Position numbers and translations under genes: made by a program
NCBI RefSeq assembly: GCF_024168485.1
Contig: NZ_JALJVY010000007.1
Location: 1-64,000, forward strand
Length of the DNA: 64,000 nt
Direction of reading: 5' to 3'
Origin: Sphingobium sp. OAS761
Lineage (GTDB): Bacteria > Pseudomonadota > Alphaproteobacteria > Sphingomonadales > Sphingomonadaceae
Part shown: piece by piece, positions 6,236 to 14,715 of the stretch
Layout: every line of letters starts with the position of its first letter
How positions within the stretch are numbered: the stretch's first letter is position 1
Notes under the pieces: generated by a model
Seen by the model: only the letters and a program-made list of their open reading frames with translations
The model's database searches: none
What the model was told of the DNA's origin: nothing

Positions 6236-8623
6236 ATGCACAGACGGCACACGATCGCTTCCCGGCGATATCTGAGAGGTACAATCTTTTCCGGTTTCGC
6301 AGCGCTGGCTGTCGCGACCGCGCCGGCGTTGGCGGCCGAGTCGGCGCCCGCCCCTGCCAACAGGGACGGCGAGGCGCTGGGCGACATTATCGTTACCGGC
6401 GAGAAGCGACCGCAAAACCTTCAGGCCACGCCGACGGCGATTTCGGTCCTGTCGGGGGCGGACCTGGCCAGTCGCCATATCACTTCGCTCCAGGACCTGA
6501 CGGACGGCTCGGTCCCGTCGCTGCGGATCGCGCCTTTCTATTCACGAAGTTCGGCGCTGATCGTGAATATTCGCGGCGTGGGGGTGCTTTTCGACGTCAA
6601 CCAGCCTGCACGTGACCAAGGCGTGGGCATCTATGTCGATGGCGTCTACATGGGCCGCGCTCAGGGATTAGGCACTGCCCTGTTCGACATCGAGAATATC
6701 GAGGTGCTCAAGGGCCCGCAGGGCACACTGTTCGGACGCAACACCGAAGGCGGCGCGGTGAACATCACCACCAAGAAGCCTAGTGGCGAGTTCCACGTCA
6801 ACGGCACTGCCGGAATAGGCAATTACGGCAGTTACAAGACCGAAGCTCATATCGATCTGCCGGCGTTCCATAATATCAGCCTGAAGCTGGACGGTGTCAT
6901 CGCCCATCGCGACGCTGTGGTGAAGAATCCCCTGGACGGCGCTTATGGCTTCAACTTCTACGACAAGCGCGGCGTGCACGTCGAAGCGCTGTGGCGGGCG
7001 GCCCCTGGTCTCACTGTCGATGCCGCCTTCGATCATTCCTATGACGCATCTACCCCGCTGTACCAGCAATTGCTGGCTCCGGGATCGAACATCCAGGCAG
7101 CGCTGGGCACGGTCCAGCCAAGCCGCGCGGACACGGCCAACGTCGGCGTTCCCCAACAGCCGAGCATCGGCAAGACCAACGGCTATCGCCTGACCTTGGA
7201 ATGGCAGTTGGCGACCGTGCTGACCCTCAAGTCGATCAGCGCCTATCGCGACTTGCGCCAGAGCCAATATGACAATGGGTCAGCCGCGATCACGATGAGC
7301 AACAATGGCGGCAGGTTCAGCGACATGACATTCAGCCGCTACAGCCTCGCCCAGGTCCATCAGAAGCAGGCCAGCCAGGAAATCGACCTGATCGGCGAGA
7401 TTCCGGGGCTGAAATATGTCGCCGGGGCCATGTGGTATCGGGAAAAGGTGCAGGATAATGCGCAGACCCTGCCCACCAACAAATTTCTGGACGCAAGCGG
7501 CAGCAGCTACACGATCCTGCCCTACGATCTGGATGCACAGCCCCTCGACCGGGCGAGTCACGTTACCACCACCAGCATCGGCCTGTTCGGCCAGGCGACC
7601 TACACGCCGTCCATGCTGGACGAAAGGCTGCACCTGACAGGAGGGTTGCGCTGGACCCGGGATGAGAAGAAGGGCGAATTGTTCATCGTGAACGGCAAGA
7701 CGCCCACAGTGAACGGCGTTACCGCGCCGCGCGTTCTGGATGCGGCATGGTCGCGGGTCGATCCGATGGTCACCCTTGCCTATGATGCAACGGACGACGT
7801 GCATCTCTATGCGAAGTGGAGCACGGGCTATAAATCGGGCGGCGCCAATTCGCGGTCGCTGCCCTATCTCGCATTCGATCCGGAGTCGCTTTCAGTGTTC
7901 GAGATCGGCGCAAAGACCGAGTTCTGGGACCGGCGCGGCCGGTTGAACCTGGCGGCCTATGCCGGGGCCTACAAGGACATCCAGGTGGATTTCCAGGCCA
8001 ATTATGAGCAGATCATCAACGGCCAGCGGGTATATACGACGCGTACCACGATAGAGACGATCAACGCGCCGGGGACCGGCCGTGTACGGGGGGTGGAAGC
8101 GGACCTGACCCTGGCGCCGGTGAGGGGACTGACGCTTTCGGGCAGCTATGCCTATACCGACCCGCACATCCCGCCGACGGTGAACCCGTTTCCCCAAGGG
8201 TCGTCCGGCACGATTATTACCACGCCCGTACAGATCTATTCCGTCTATACGCCCAAACATGCCATCAGCGGGGCCGTGGACTATGAACATCGGTTGGGCG
8301 ACGCCACCACGCGCTTCCACATCGACGCCAATTACGACTCCGGCTTCTATGCCGCCTTCGTAAATCCACTATACTATGGCCCGGGCGATGCCCGCAACGT
8401 CATGCAACCCAAGGGCGAGAAATCCTTCATCGTCAATGCCCGGCTGGCCATCGCGGACATAGCGATGCGCGATTCCGGCGCGACGCTGACCGCTGCGCTG
8501 TGGGTGCGCAACCTCTTCAACGAGCAACATGCATTTTATCGCGCGCTCACAGTCTCGTCCGGCACCAGCGGCTTCTTCAACGATCCGCGCATGTTCGGCG
8601 GCGAGATCAACGTGAGGTTTTAG
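6236..8623 (+). CDS. TonB-dependent outer-membrane receptor of the phn locus
   Basis: A 795-residue receptor: signal peptide to about residue 33 (cleavage after APALA), TonB box-like DIIVTGEK at 50-56, plug domain with IYVDGVYMGRAQG and EVLKGPQGTLFGRNTEGGAV, then a 22-strand-type beta-barrel ending in the typical C-terminal aromatic, EINVRF. The plug motif places it among the IroN/FecA-like receptors common in sphingomonads. It is divergent from phnC, shares a promoter region carrying two putative PhnF sites, and is enclosed by phn genes on both sides. Import of phosphonates or phosphonate-containing ligands across the outer membrane is therefore a reasonable inference. It is not a standard component of described phn operons. 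Confidence 0.9.
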   Translation: MHRRHTIASRRYLRGTIFSGFAALAVATAPALAAESAPAPANRDGEALGDIIVTGEKRPQNLQATPTAISVLSGADLASRHITSLQDLTDGSVPSLRIAPFYSRSSALIVNIRGVGVLFDVNQPARDQGVGIYVDGVYMGRAQGLGTALFDIENIEVLKGPQGTLFGRNTEGGAVNITTKKPSGEFHVNGTAGIGNYGSYKTEAHIDLPAFHNISLKLDGVIAHRDAVVKNPLDGAYGFNFYDKRGVHVEALWRAAPGLTVDAAFDHSYDASTPLYQQLLAPGSNIQAALGTVQPSRADTANVGVPQQPSIGKTNGYRLTLEWQLATVLTLKSISAYRDLRQSQYDNGSAAITMSNNGGRFSDMTFSRYSLAQVHQKQASQEIDLIGEIPGLKYVAGAMWYREKVQDNAQTLPTNKFLDASGSSYTILPYDLDAQPLDRASHVTTTSIGLFGQATYTPSMLDERLHLTGGLRWTRDEKKGELFIVNGKTPTVNGVTAPRVLDAAWSRVDPMVTLAYDATDDVHLYAKWSTGYKSGGANSRSLPYLAFDPESLSVFEIGAKTEFWDRRGRLNLAAYAGAYKDIQVDFQANYEQIINGQRVYTTRTTIETINAPGTGRVRGVEADLTLAPVRGLTLSGSYAYTDPHIPPTVNPFPQGSSGTIITTPVQIYSVYTPKHAISGAVDYEHRLGDATTRFHIDANYDSGFYAAFVNPLYYGPGDARNVMQPKGEKSFIVNARLAIADIAMRDSGATLTAALWVRNLFNEQHAFYRALTVSSGTSGFFNDPRMFGGEINVRF

Positions 8624-8634
8624 GATGGCCTTGC

Positions 8635-8668
8635 CCCGGCATTGCGACCTCGGGGACGCAATGCCGGG
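8635..8668. terminator. bidirectional terminator between TonB receptor and phnN
   Basis: A perfect 12-bp stem (CCCGGCATTGCG with CGCAATGCCGGG) around a 10-base loop, located between two convergent genes that end 12 and 6 bases away. There is no strong T-run, but position and stem stability fit an intrinsic terminator serving both strands. Confidence 0.7.
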
Positions 8669-8673
8669 TGAGA

Positions 8674-9210
8674 TTATTGAAAAGCTCTCAAAATCCGCTC
8701 TCCGGCAGCGGGCAAATCGCCGGAATTGTCGATCGTGACGAGGTGGGCACCCGCGGGCGGACGCCATGAGCGATTGATTGTGATGCGCTTCTCGATCTCG
8801 GACGAGCCTTCACGGCCGCGCGCGGTCAGGCGAGCTTTCAGGATCGCGGGATCGGTGTCGATCACGATGATCCGCAGCTCCGGATATCGCTTCAATGCAG
8901 TCGCTAGGTAGCTGCGCGAACCGTTGACTACCACGGAACTGCCAGTGGCGAGCCATAAGTCTATTTCGACGCCGATGCCGTAATGGAGTGAATGGCTCGC
9001 CCATTCCAGCGCGAAGAAACCCAGCGCGGAACGTCGCGCAAATTCGGCATCGCTTAGCACCACATGGTTTTCATGGCCGCCGGTGGGGCGCGTGATATAT
9101 CGGTGGGCGAAAAGGATACGTCCGTCGATATTTTTCCGGCGAGCGTAATTGATCAGCGAATCCTTGCCTGATCCCGACGGCCCGATGACGTAGAAAAGCG
9201 TCCCGGCCAT
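8674..9210 (-). CDS. phnN: ribose 1,5-bisphosphate phosphokinase PhnN
   Basis: A 178-residue P-loop kinase of the PhnN type, which converts ribose 1,5-bisphosphate, the end product of the C-P lyase pathway, to PRPP. Walker A is GPSGSGKDS at residues 10-18, and FAHRYITRPTGGHENHVVLS is the guanylate-kinase-like substrate segment conserved in PhnN. The ATG at 9210 overlaps the DUF1045 stop (TGATG); a GTG 3 bases earlier is an alternative. The gene is last of phnF-DUF1045-phnN, reading away from phnG. Together with the plus-strand operon it completes conversion of phosphonates to PRPP. Confidence 0.95.
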   Translation of the reverse strand: MAGTLFYVIGPSGSGKDSLINYARRKNIDGRILFAHRYITRPTGGHENHVVLSDAEFARRSALGFFALEWASHSLHYGIGVEIDLWLATGSSVVVNGSRSYLATALKRYPELRIIVIDTDPAILKARLTARGREGSSEIEKRITINRSWRPPAGAHLVTIDNSGDLPAAGERILRAFQ

Positions 9211-9902
9211 CACGCACTCACGCCCGCGAGCAACGGAATACGAGTCCAGAGCATAAACGGCTCATCCGGCTCGCGTTCAACGAACAGCGCCAGATTGTCG
9301 AAAGGCACCGGTCCCAGGCGATCACATTGCTTCTGCCACCAGCCGATCAGCGCCCGCACCTCCTCGGGGTCGGCAACGGGGTCGGTCAATGTCATGTGGA
9401 ACAGAAACTCGTCCAGCACATAGGGGTAGCCCCAGCGTGTCAGCAATTCGCCTTGTCGTTTAGTCAGCTCCGGCGTCCGGCGGCGCTCCGTTTCTGACGG
9501 AGACAGCGGCCTGCGCAGCGGGAACAATCTCTGCAACGCCTGGGACGCGATGGTCCCCATCCAATCGTCGCCATCACCGAGAGCAGGGCGAAGGGCGATG
9601 AAGCCCCGGAACCAGGTCGGTGCAACTGCAAGATCGAAAGGCGCGATGCTGTTCGCAAGCAGCTGCACGGTTGTCAGCAGGTGCGCGGGCGTCAACCCTT
9701 CCCCCAGCTGGAATGGCGGACAGATCGTGCCGTGCCACCCGTAACGGGCCGCCATGCCCGTGATCCGGGCAACCTCGACTCCCTCCGGCGGGGAAACGGG
9801 CTCACCCGTTTCAGGATCACGCCCCAGCCAGGAGCAGCCGGCCGCCCACCATGCGGATGTACTAGGCGGCGCATAATATAGAGCAAAGCGCGCGCGGCTC
9901 AC
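9210..9902 (-). CDS. DUF1045 phosphonate-metabolism protein, 2H-phosphoesterase-like
   Basis: A 230-residue protein of the DUF1045/TIGR03223 family found in phn clusters. Two H-x-T motifs, HGT at residues 57-59 and HMT at 169-171, place it in the 2H phosphoesterase superfamily, whose members act on cyclic phosphodiester bonds. The GTG at 9902 (MSRARFALYYAPP) is chosen: it lies 16 bases after the phnF stop, follows a purine-rich GAGCGGGA and gives the family length; an upstream ATG at 9947 would overlap phnF. phnP, whose product opens phosphoribosyl cyclic phosphate, is not present, so this protein may supply a comparable activity. That role is inference; the family lacks an established reaction. 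Confidence 0.85.
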   Translation of the reverse strand: MSRARFALYYAPPSTSAWWAAGCSWLGRDPETGEPVSPPEGVEVARITGMAARYGWHGTICPPFQLGEGLTPAHLLTTVQLLANSIAPFDLAVAPTWFRGFIALRPALGDGDDWMGTIASQALQRLFPLRRPLSPSETERRRTPELTKRQGELLTRWGYPYVLDEFLFHMTLTDPVADPEEVRALIGWWQKQCDRLGPVPFDNLALFVEREPDEPFMLWTRIPLLAGVSA

Positions 9903-9918
9903 ATCCCGCTCGCCACAG

Positions 9919-10695
9919 TCAGCCGGACTTGGTGGGCGCATCGTCATTTTCGACCAGAAGCTGAACGCGATCGGCGGCGAAATAGGTGGTGCCATATTTG
10001 ATCGGCACCCCTTCAAAATCGACGTCGAGATTCTCGACGCGCAATATGGCCTGCTGTTTATTCATCGAAAGATGCCGCACCGCCACGGAATCGGCAAGTT
10101 CGCCGCCGATCCGGCTCCATTTGCGATAATAATCCTCCACCCCGTAGTTTTTCATAGCCGCGGTGAAGCCGCCCGCACGCTCGATCATCACCGGCAGGTC
10201 GGGGAAGCGGGCGGCGGGATAGTAGTTGACGGCATAGGCAAGGGCCACATCATCGACCTTGTTCAGCACTTCCATCTGATAGACCAAAGCGCCGCGGGGC
10301 AATTCAAGATGGGCAGCGATGTCCGGTTCTGCCTTGAGGCTATGTGCCCGCAAGGTAATGCCAACTGCAGTCTGATCTTGTTGGTTCAGATTCTCGGTAA
10401 AGCGAGTCCGCTTGCCGATAGCATAATCAATAACGCCCGATTGCACGAAAGTGCCGCGTCCCTGCTCCACCCTGACCAGCCCGGTGGCGGCCAGGCCAAG
10501 CATGGCGCGGCGGACCGTGTGGCGATTGACGTCGAACCGCTCCGCCAACTCCGTCTCGCTGGGCAACCGTTCACCGCCCGCAAAACGCTTGTCCTTTATA
10601 TCCTTTGCCAGCGCCTCTTCGATCTGCCGCCATACGGCGATCCCACCGCCGCGTTCCAGCAGTTCCTGCCTTTCGTTCTGATCCCCGATCGCCAT
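9919..10695 (-). CDS. phnF: GntR-family phosphonate operon regulator PhnF
   Basis: A 258-residue HutC-type GntR regulator. The N-terminal winged helix is clear (LPSETELAERFDVNRHTVRR, then GLVRVEQGRGTFV), followed by the UbiC-like ligand-binding domain (LVYQMEVLNKVDDVALAYAV and VENLDVDFEGVPIKYG). The start at 10695 (MAIGDQNERQ) has AGGTG 8-9 bases upstream; in-frame starts at 10722 and 10752 exist but are less well placed. It is divergent from phnG with a palindromic operator candidate between them, so it is probably autoregulated and represses the C-P lyase operon. Confidence 0.9.
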   Translation of the reverse strand: MAIGDQNERQELLERGGGIAVWRQIEEALAKDIKDKRFAGGERLPSETELAERFDVNRHTVRRAMLGLAATGLVRVEQGRGTFVQSGVIDYAIGKRTRFTENLNQQDQTAVGITLRAHSLKAEPDIAAHLELPRGALVYQMEVLNKVDDVALAYAVNYYPAARFPDLPVMIERAGGFTAAMKNYGVEDYYRKWSRIGGELADSVAVRHLSMNKQQAILRVENLDVDFEGVPIKYGTTYFAADRVQLLVENDDAPTKSG

Positions 10696-10766
10696 CAATA
10701 CGCACCTGTTTTTCGTTTGCATCCTGATGAAGTGAATTTTCCCTCTAGTCAATCATCATCTACTCG

Positions 10767-10780
10767 TATAGATGTCTATC
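10767..10780. promoter_or_regulatory. candidate PhnF operator 3 (phnF / phnG)
   Basis: tatagatgtctatc contains the inverted repeat TAGA-TG-TCTA and matches the TATAGACGTCT sites upstream of phnC. It lies 44 bases before phnG and about 70 bases before phnF, in the AT-rich divergent promoter region, where repressor binding would affect both genes. Confidence 0.6.
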
Positions 10781-10823
10781 TCATATTGAAGCAGCACCCC
10801 CTGGGCAGAGAGATGGAGCTAAG

Positions 10824-11300
10824 ATGCAATTTTGTGCCGAAAGAGCGGCCGACCGGCGAGGCACATGTCTCTCGGTGCTTGCGCGAGCTTCGCAGGACGA
10901 AATGGAGGTCGTCCTGCGGGATGAGATGATAAGCCGGCTCGCCTATTCCTATGAATTTCTCCGCACGCCGGAAACCGGGCTGGTGACGGTGCGCGGACGC
11001 ATCGGCTCCACCGGGCGCGCTTTCAACCTTGGTGATGTGACCGTGAGCCGCGCTACCCTGCGGCTGGAATGCGGCGGCGGCCCCATCATCGGCATAGCGC
11101 GCATCCTAGGGCGCGACCGGGACCGGGCGGAGATCGTTGCCCTGCTGGATGCGCTGCTGCAACTGCCAACGCTACATGAGCGCCTCTACGAAGAGCATAT
11201 TGCTCCGCTCCAGCGGGCACAGGCGGCACGCCGCGCCGAAGCTGCGGCGGATACAGCGGCAACGCGGGTCGAATTTTCCGTCATGACGCGAGGCGAATAA
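10824..11300 (+). CDS. phnG: C-P lyase core subunit PhnG
   Basis: A 158-residue protein beginning with the conserved R-G---VLARA segment (TCLSVLARASQDEMEVVLRD) and a family-typical middle (RTPETGLVTVRGRIGSTGRA, then FNLGDVTVSRATLRL). PhnG is a structural subunit of the PhnGHIJ complex that first couples the phosphonate to ATP in place of adenine. GGAG five bases before the ATG at 10824 supports the start. First gene of phnGHIJKLM; its stop directly abuts the ATG of phnH. Confidence 0.95.
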   Translation: MQFCAERAADRRGTCLSVLARASQDEMEVVLRDEMISRLAYSYEFLRTPETGLVTVRGRIGSTGRAFNLGDVTVSRATLRLECGGGPIIGIARILGRDRDRAEIVALLDALLQLPTLHERLYEEHIAPLQRAQAARRAEAAADTAATRVEFSVMTRGE

Positions 11301-11906
11301 ATGCACTCCACGATCGACATGGCCGCCGTGATGCCGGGGTTCGCCAATCCCGTGCTGGATGCGCAGCGAGTTTCCCGCTGCCTGCTCTTCGCCTTGGCGC
11401 GGCCCGGCCTGGTTCAGGACCTGCCGGAAATGGGCCTATGCGTCCCGCCCGCGACCGACCTTGCGGCCTATGCCGCATTCCTCGCTCTGGCCGACCATGG
11501 GACTCCGATTTTCCTGCCCGCGGCGAACGAAGCGCTGGCTTCATCGCTTCGTTTCCATACCGGTTCGCCGATACTCGACCATCCCGACCATGCGGCATTC
11601 GCCTATATCGGCGATTGGCGGGATGCGCCGGGCCTCACGGACTGTCCACTCGGCAGCGTCCACTCGCCCGAGCAGGCGGTGACGCTCTTCCTTTCGGTTT
11701 CCGCCTTTTCGGATGGCGCGGAATATCGGCTCAGCGGCCCCGGCATCGACAACAGCATTTTGATCGCGCCTTCCGGCCTGCCCGATGATTTCTGGACGCA
11801 GCGCGCGGCTATCGCATCGCTCTTTCCTCGCGGCGTCGATTGTTACCTCACCTGCGGTTCGCAGCTCATGGGGCTGCCACGCACTACCGTCGCGGAGAAG
11901 ATCTGA
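11301..11906 (+). CDS. phnH: C-P lyase core subunit PhnH
   Basis: A 201-residue PhnH with the hallmark opening PGFANPVLDAQRVSRCLLFA and later GPGIDNSILIAPSGLPDDFW. PhnH is a homodimeric component of the C-P lyase core complex related in fold to PLP transferases, without known catalysis of its own. Its ATG follows the phnG stop with no gap, and its own TGA overlaps the phnI start by one base (TGATG), so expression is tightly coupled. Confidence 0.95.
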   Translation: MHSTIDMAAVMPGFANPVLDAQRVSRCLLFALARPGLVQDLPEMGLCVPPATDLAAYAAFLALADHGTPIFLPAANEALASSLRFHTGSPILDHPDHAAFAYIGDWRDAPGLTDCPLGSVHSPEQAVTLFLSVSAFSDGAEYRLSGPGIDNSILIAPSGLPDDFWTQRAAIASLFPRGVDCYLTCGSQLMGLPRTTVAEKI

Positions 11907-13063
11907 TGTATGTTGCGGTAAAAGGCGGCGAAAAAGCCATCGAGGCGTCCCGGCGTCTGCTTGAGAAGCAACGGCGCGGCGACAGCCGGCTCGCCGAACT
12001 GTCCGTCTCCCAGATTCGCGAGCAATTGCGTCTGGCGGTGGCGCGAGTGATGACCGAAGGATCGCTCTATGACGAGGAACTGGCAGCGCTGGCGATCAAG
12101 CAGGCCGCGGGCGATCTGGTCGAGGCGATCTTCCTGCTGCGCGCCTATCGCACAACGTTGCCGCGCTTCGGCTATTCCGCACCGTTGGATGTCGGCGCGA
12201 TGGCGGTCCAACGGCGGATATCCGCGATCTTCAAGGACGTTCCGGGCGGCCAGTTTCTGGGGGCGACTCATGATTTCACGCAAAGGCTGCTGGATTTCTC
12301 CCTGCTGGCCGATGGTGGCGATACGGTGCTACCGGCGATAGCCGGGGGTGATGATGATGCCATCTCGCTGTCCCCGGCCCGACTGGCCCGCGTGTACGAC
12401 CTGCTGGAGCAACGCGGCCTGATCGCGCAGGAGGAGGCACCGGCCGACGCGCCCGATCCGGTCGACCTCGCGCTCGAGCCCTTACATCTGCCTGCCGAAC
12501 GCCCCACGCGCCTGCAGAACCTCGCCCGTGGGGATGAAGGCTTTCTGCTCGCGATGGCCTATGCCACCCAGCGCGGCTATGGCGGCAACCACCCCTTCAC
12601 CGGCGAACTGCGCTTCGGCACGGTGAGCGTGGAGGTTAGCGTCGACGAACTGGACGGCGCTGTCATCGATATCGGAGACCTCGCTGTCACCGAATGCCAG
12701 ACCATCAACCAGTTTCACAGCAGCCCCGATCATCCACTGGCCTTCACGCAGGGCTATGGCCTTGCCTTCGGCCATTCGGAACGCAAGGCGATCGCTATGG
12801 CGCTGGTCGACCGGGCGCTGTGTTCGGAGGAGCTGGGCGAGACGATCACATCGCCTGCGCAGGATCCCGAATTCATGCTGCTGCATAGTGACAATGTCGA
12901 AGCGTCCGGTTTCGTTCAGCACCTCAAACTGCCCCACTATGTCGATTTCCAGGTGGAGGTCGAATTGCTGCGACGCTTTCAAGCAAACGCTCATCGCGCC
13001 GACGCGACCGATGAAATCCCCTTGCCAGTGGAACGAGACCGTGACCTTGCCATCCAAGAATGA
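11906..13063 (+). CDS. phnI: C-P lyase core subunit PhnI
   Basis: A 385-residue PhnI starting MYVAVKGGEKAIEASRRLLE, the invariant N-terminus of the family. The subunit is implicated, with PhnG and PhnH, in the transfer reaction that releases adenine from ATP and attaches the phosphonate to ribose triphosphate. Conserved blocks such as EGSLYDEELAALAIKQAAGD and VTECQTINQFHSSPDHPLAF are all present and length is normal (E. coli 354). Starts inside the phnH stop and overlaps the phnJ start by 23 bases. Confidence 0.95.
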   Translation: MYVAVKGGEKAIEASRRLLEKQRRGDSRLAELSVSQIREQLRLAVARVMTEGSLYDEELAALAIKQAAGDLVEAIFLLRAYRTTLPRFGYSAPLDVGAMAVQRRISAIFKDVPGGQFLGATHDFTQRLLDFSLLADGGDTVLPAIAGGDDDAISLSPARLARVYDLLEQRGLIAQEEAPADAPDPVDLALEPLHLPAERPTRLQNLARGDEGFLLAMAYATQRGYGGNHPFTGELRFGTVSVEVSVDELDGAVIDIGDLAVTECQTINQFHSSPDHPLAFTQGYGLAFGHSERKAIAMALVDRALCSEELGETITSPAQDPEFMLLHSDNVEASGFVQHLKLPHYVDFQVEVELLRRFQANAHRADATDEIPLPVERDRDLAIQE

Positions 13064-13940
13064 CGCCGTCTTCCGCAATGGCGACTATAATTTCGCCTAT
13101 CTGGATGAACAGACCAAGCGGATGATCCGCCGCGCCCTACTGAAGGCGGTGGCGATACCCGGCTATCAGGTGCCGTTCGCGGCGCGGGAGATGCCGCTTC
13201 CCTACGGCTGGGGCACCGGGGGCATTCAGCTGACCGCCGCCCTAATCGGACCGCGGGATGTCCTGAAGGTGATCGATCAGGGGGCCGACGACACGACGAA
13301 TGCGGTCAACATCCGCAGCTTCTTCGAAAGAATGACCGATGTGGCCACGACCACTTTGGTTCAGGAGGCGACGCTGATCCAGACGCGCCATCGTATCCCC
13401 GAAACGCCGCTTCGCGCGGACCAGATCCTGATCTATCAGGTGCCGCTGCCCGATCCGGTCTCCCGGCTGGAGCCGCGCGGAACCGAGCGCGCCAATATGC
13501 ATGCCTTCGGCGACTATGGGCTTATCAACGTCAAGCTGTACGAAGACATCGCCCAGCATGGCAGCGTGGCGATGGCGTTCGACTATCCGGTGATCGTGAA
13601 CGGTCGTTATCTGGCGTCGCCTTCCCCCATCCCCAAGTTCGACAATCCGAAACTCCATATGAATCCAGCCTTGCAATTGTTCGGCGCCGGGCGGGAGCGG
13701 CGCATCTACGCCATTCCGCCCTTCACTTCCGTTCGCAGCCTGGATTTCGACGATCATCCGTTCACGATTCAGCCGTGGGACGAATCCTGCGCGCTGTGCG
13801 GCGCGCCGGACAGCTTCCTGGAGGAGATGACCGTTGATGACCGTGGCAACCGGCAACATATCTGCTCTGACAGCGACTATTGCGCGCAGCGGCGGGCGAC
13901 CCAGCCCGCTCACGTCCGGCATCAGGAGGCCATGCCATGA
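13041..13940 (+). CDS. phnJ: alpha-D-ribose 1-methylphosphonate 5-phosphate C-P lyase PhnJ
   Basis: The radical-SAM catalytic subunit that breaks the carbon-phosphorus bond. The four cysteines occur as C250, C253, C275 and C281 (CALC, then CSDSDYC), with spacing C-x2-C-x21-C-x5-C identical to E. coli PhnJ. The radical glycine is G41 in the sequence AIPGYQVPF, equivalent to Gly32 there. The GTG at 13041, inside the end of phnI and preceded by GGAACGAG, is chosen; the family's YNFAYLDEQTKRMIRRA follows after 16 residues. TTG at 13047 is an alternative. All known catalytic residues are intact. Confidence 0.95.
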   Translation: MTLPSKNDAVFRNGDYNFAYLDEQTKRMIRRALLKAVAIPGYQVPFAAREMPLPYGWGTGGIQLTAALIGPRDVLKVIDQGADDTTNAVNIRSFFERMTDVATTTLVQEATLIQTRHRIPETPLRADQILIYQVPLPDPVSRLEPRGTERANMHAFGDYGLINVKLYEDIAQHGSVAMAFDYPVIVNGRYLASPSPIPKFDNPKLHMNPALQLFGAGRERRIYAIPPFTSVRSLDFDDHPFTIQPWDESCALCGAPDSFLEEMTVDDRGNRQHICSDSDYCAQRRATQPAHVRHQEAMP

Positions 13941-14707
13941 CCGCCCTTCTCAGCGGTCGCGGGTTGACCAGAATGTTCGACGGCAAGAATGGTTGCGCTC
14001 AGATCGACATCGATCTCCATCCCGGCGAAGTGACTTGCATCGTGGGGGAATCGGGCTCGGGGAAGACCACCCTGCTCAACCTGCTATCTCTGCAATTGCG
14101 GCCGGATGCAGGGAGTTTGTACTATCGGACGGACGACGGCGCGCGGATCGACCTGGGACTTGCCTCCGAAATTGATCGCCGCCGTCTGATGCGGACGGAA
14201 TGGGGGTTCGTGCGACAGAATCCCCGCGACGGCCTGCTCCGCGATGTGTCGGCGGGCGCGAACATCAGTGAACGGTTGATGGCGAACGGCGCGCGTCATT
14301 ATGGAGCATTGCGCGATACGGCCATCGACTGGATGCGAAAGGTTGAACTCGACCATGGCCGTGTAGACGATCTGCCGCGCGATTTTTCCGGCGGTATGCA
14401 GCAGCGCCTTCAGATCGCGCGTAATCTGGTGACGGGTCCCCGGCTGCTGTTCATGGACGAGCCGACGGCGGGTCTGGACGTGTCGGTCCAGGCGAGGCTG
14501 CTCGATCTCCTGCGGACGCTGACGTCTCAATTGGGCATCGCCATCCTGATCGTCACGCACGACATCGGCGTGGCGAGGCTGCTGGCCCATCGCCTTCTCG
14601 TCATGCGTCGGGGGCGCATCATTGAAACTGGCCTGACCGACCAGGTGCTGGACGATCCCCAGCAGCCCTATACGCAGATGCTTGTTTCCTCCGTCCTTCC
14701 CGTGTGA
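13937..14707 (+). CDS. phnK: C-P lyase ABC-type subunit PhnK
   Basis: A 256-residue ABC ATPase-like protein: Walker A GESGSGKTT at residues 37-45, signature FSGGMQQRLQIARNL, Walker B LLFMDEPTAGLDVS and the switch histidine in LIVTHDIGVARL. PhnK binds the PhnGHIJ core through PhnJ and is thought to drive turnover of the complex rather than transport. The ATG at 13937 overlaps the phnJ stop by 4 bases (ATGA). The insertion WGFVRQNPRDGLLRDVSAGA is a recognised PhnK feature that separates it from transporter ATPases. Confidence 0.95.
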   Translation: MTALLSGRGLTRMFDGKNGCAQIDIDLHPGEVTCIVGESGSGKTTLLNLLSLQLRPDAGSLYYRTDDGARIDLGLASEIDRRRLMRTEWGFVRQNPRDGLLRDVSAGANISERLMANGARHYGALRDTAIDWMRKVELDHGRVDDLPRDFSGGMQQRLQIARNLVTGPRLLFMDEPTAGLDVSVQARLLDLLRTLTSQLGIAILIVTHDIGVARLLAHRLLVMRRGRIIETGLTDQVLDDPQQPYTQMLVSSVLPV

Positions 14708-14715
14708 GGAATCCT

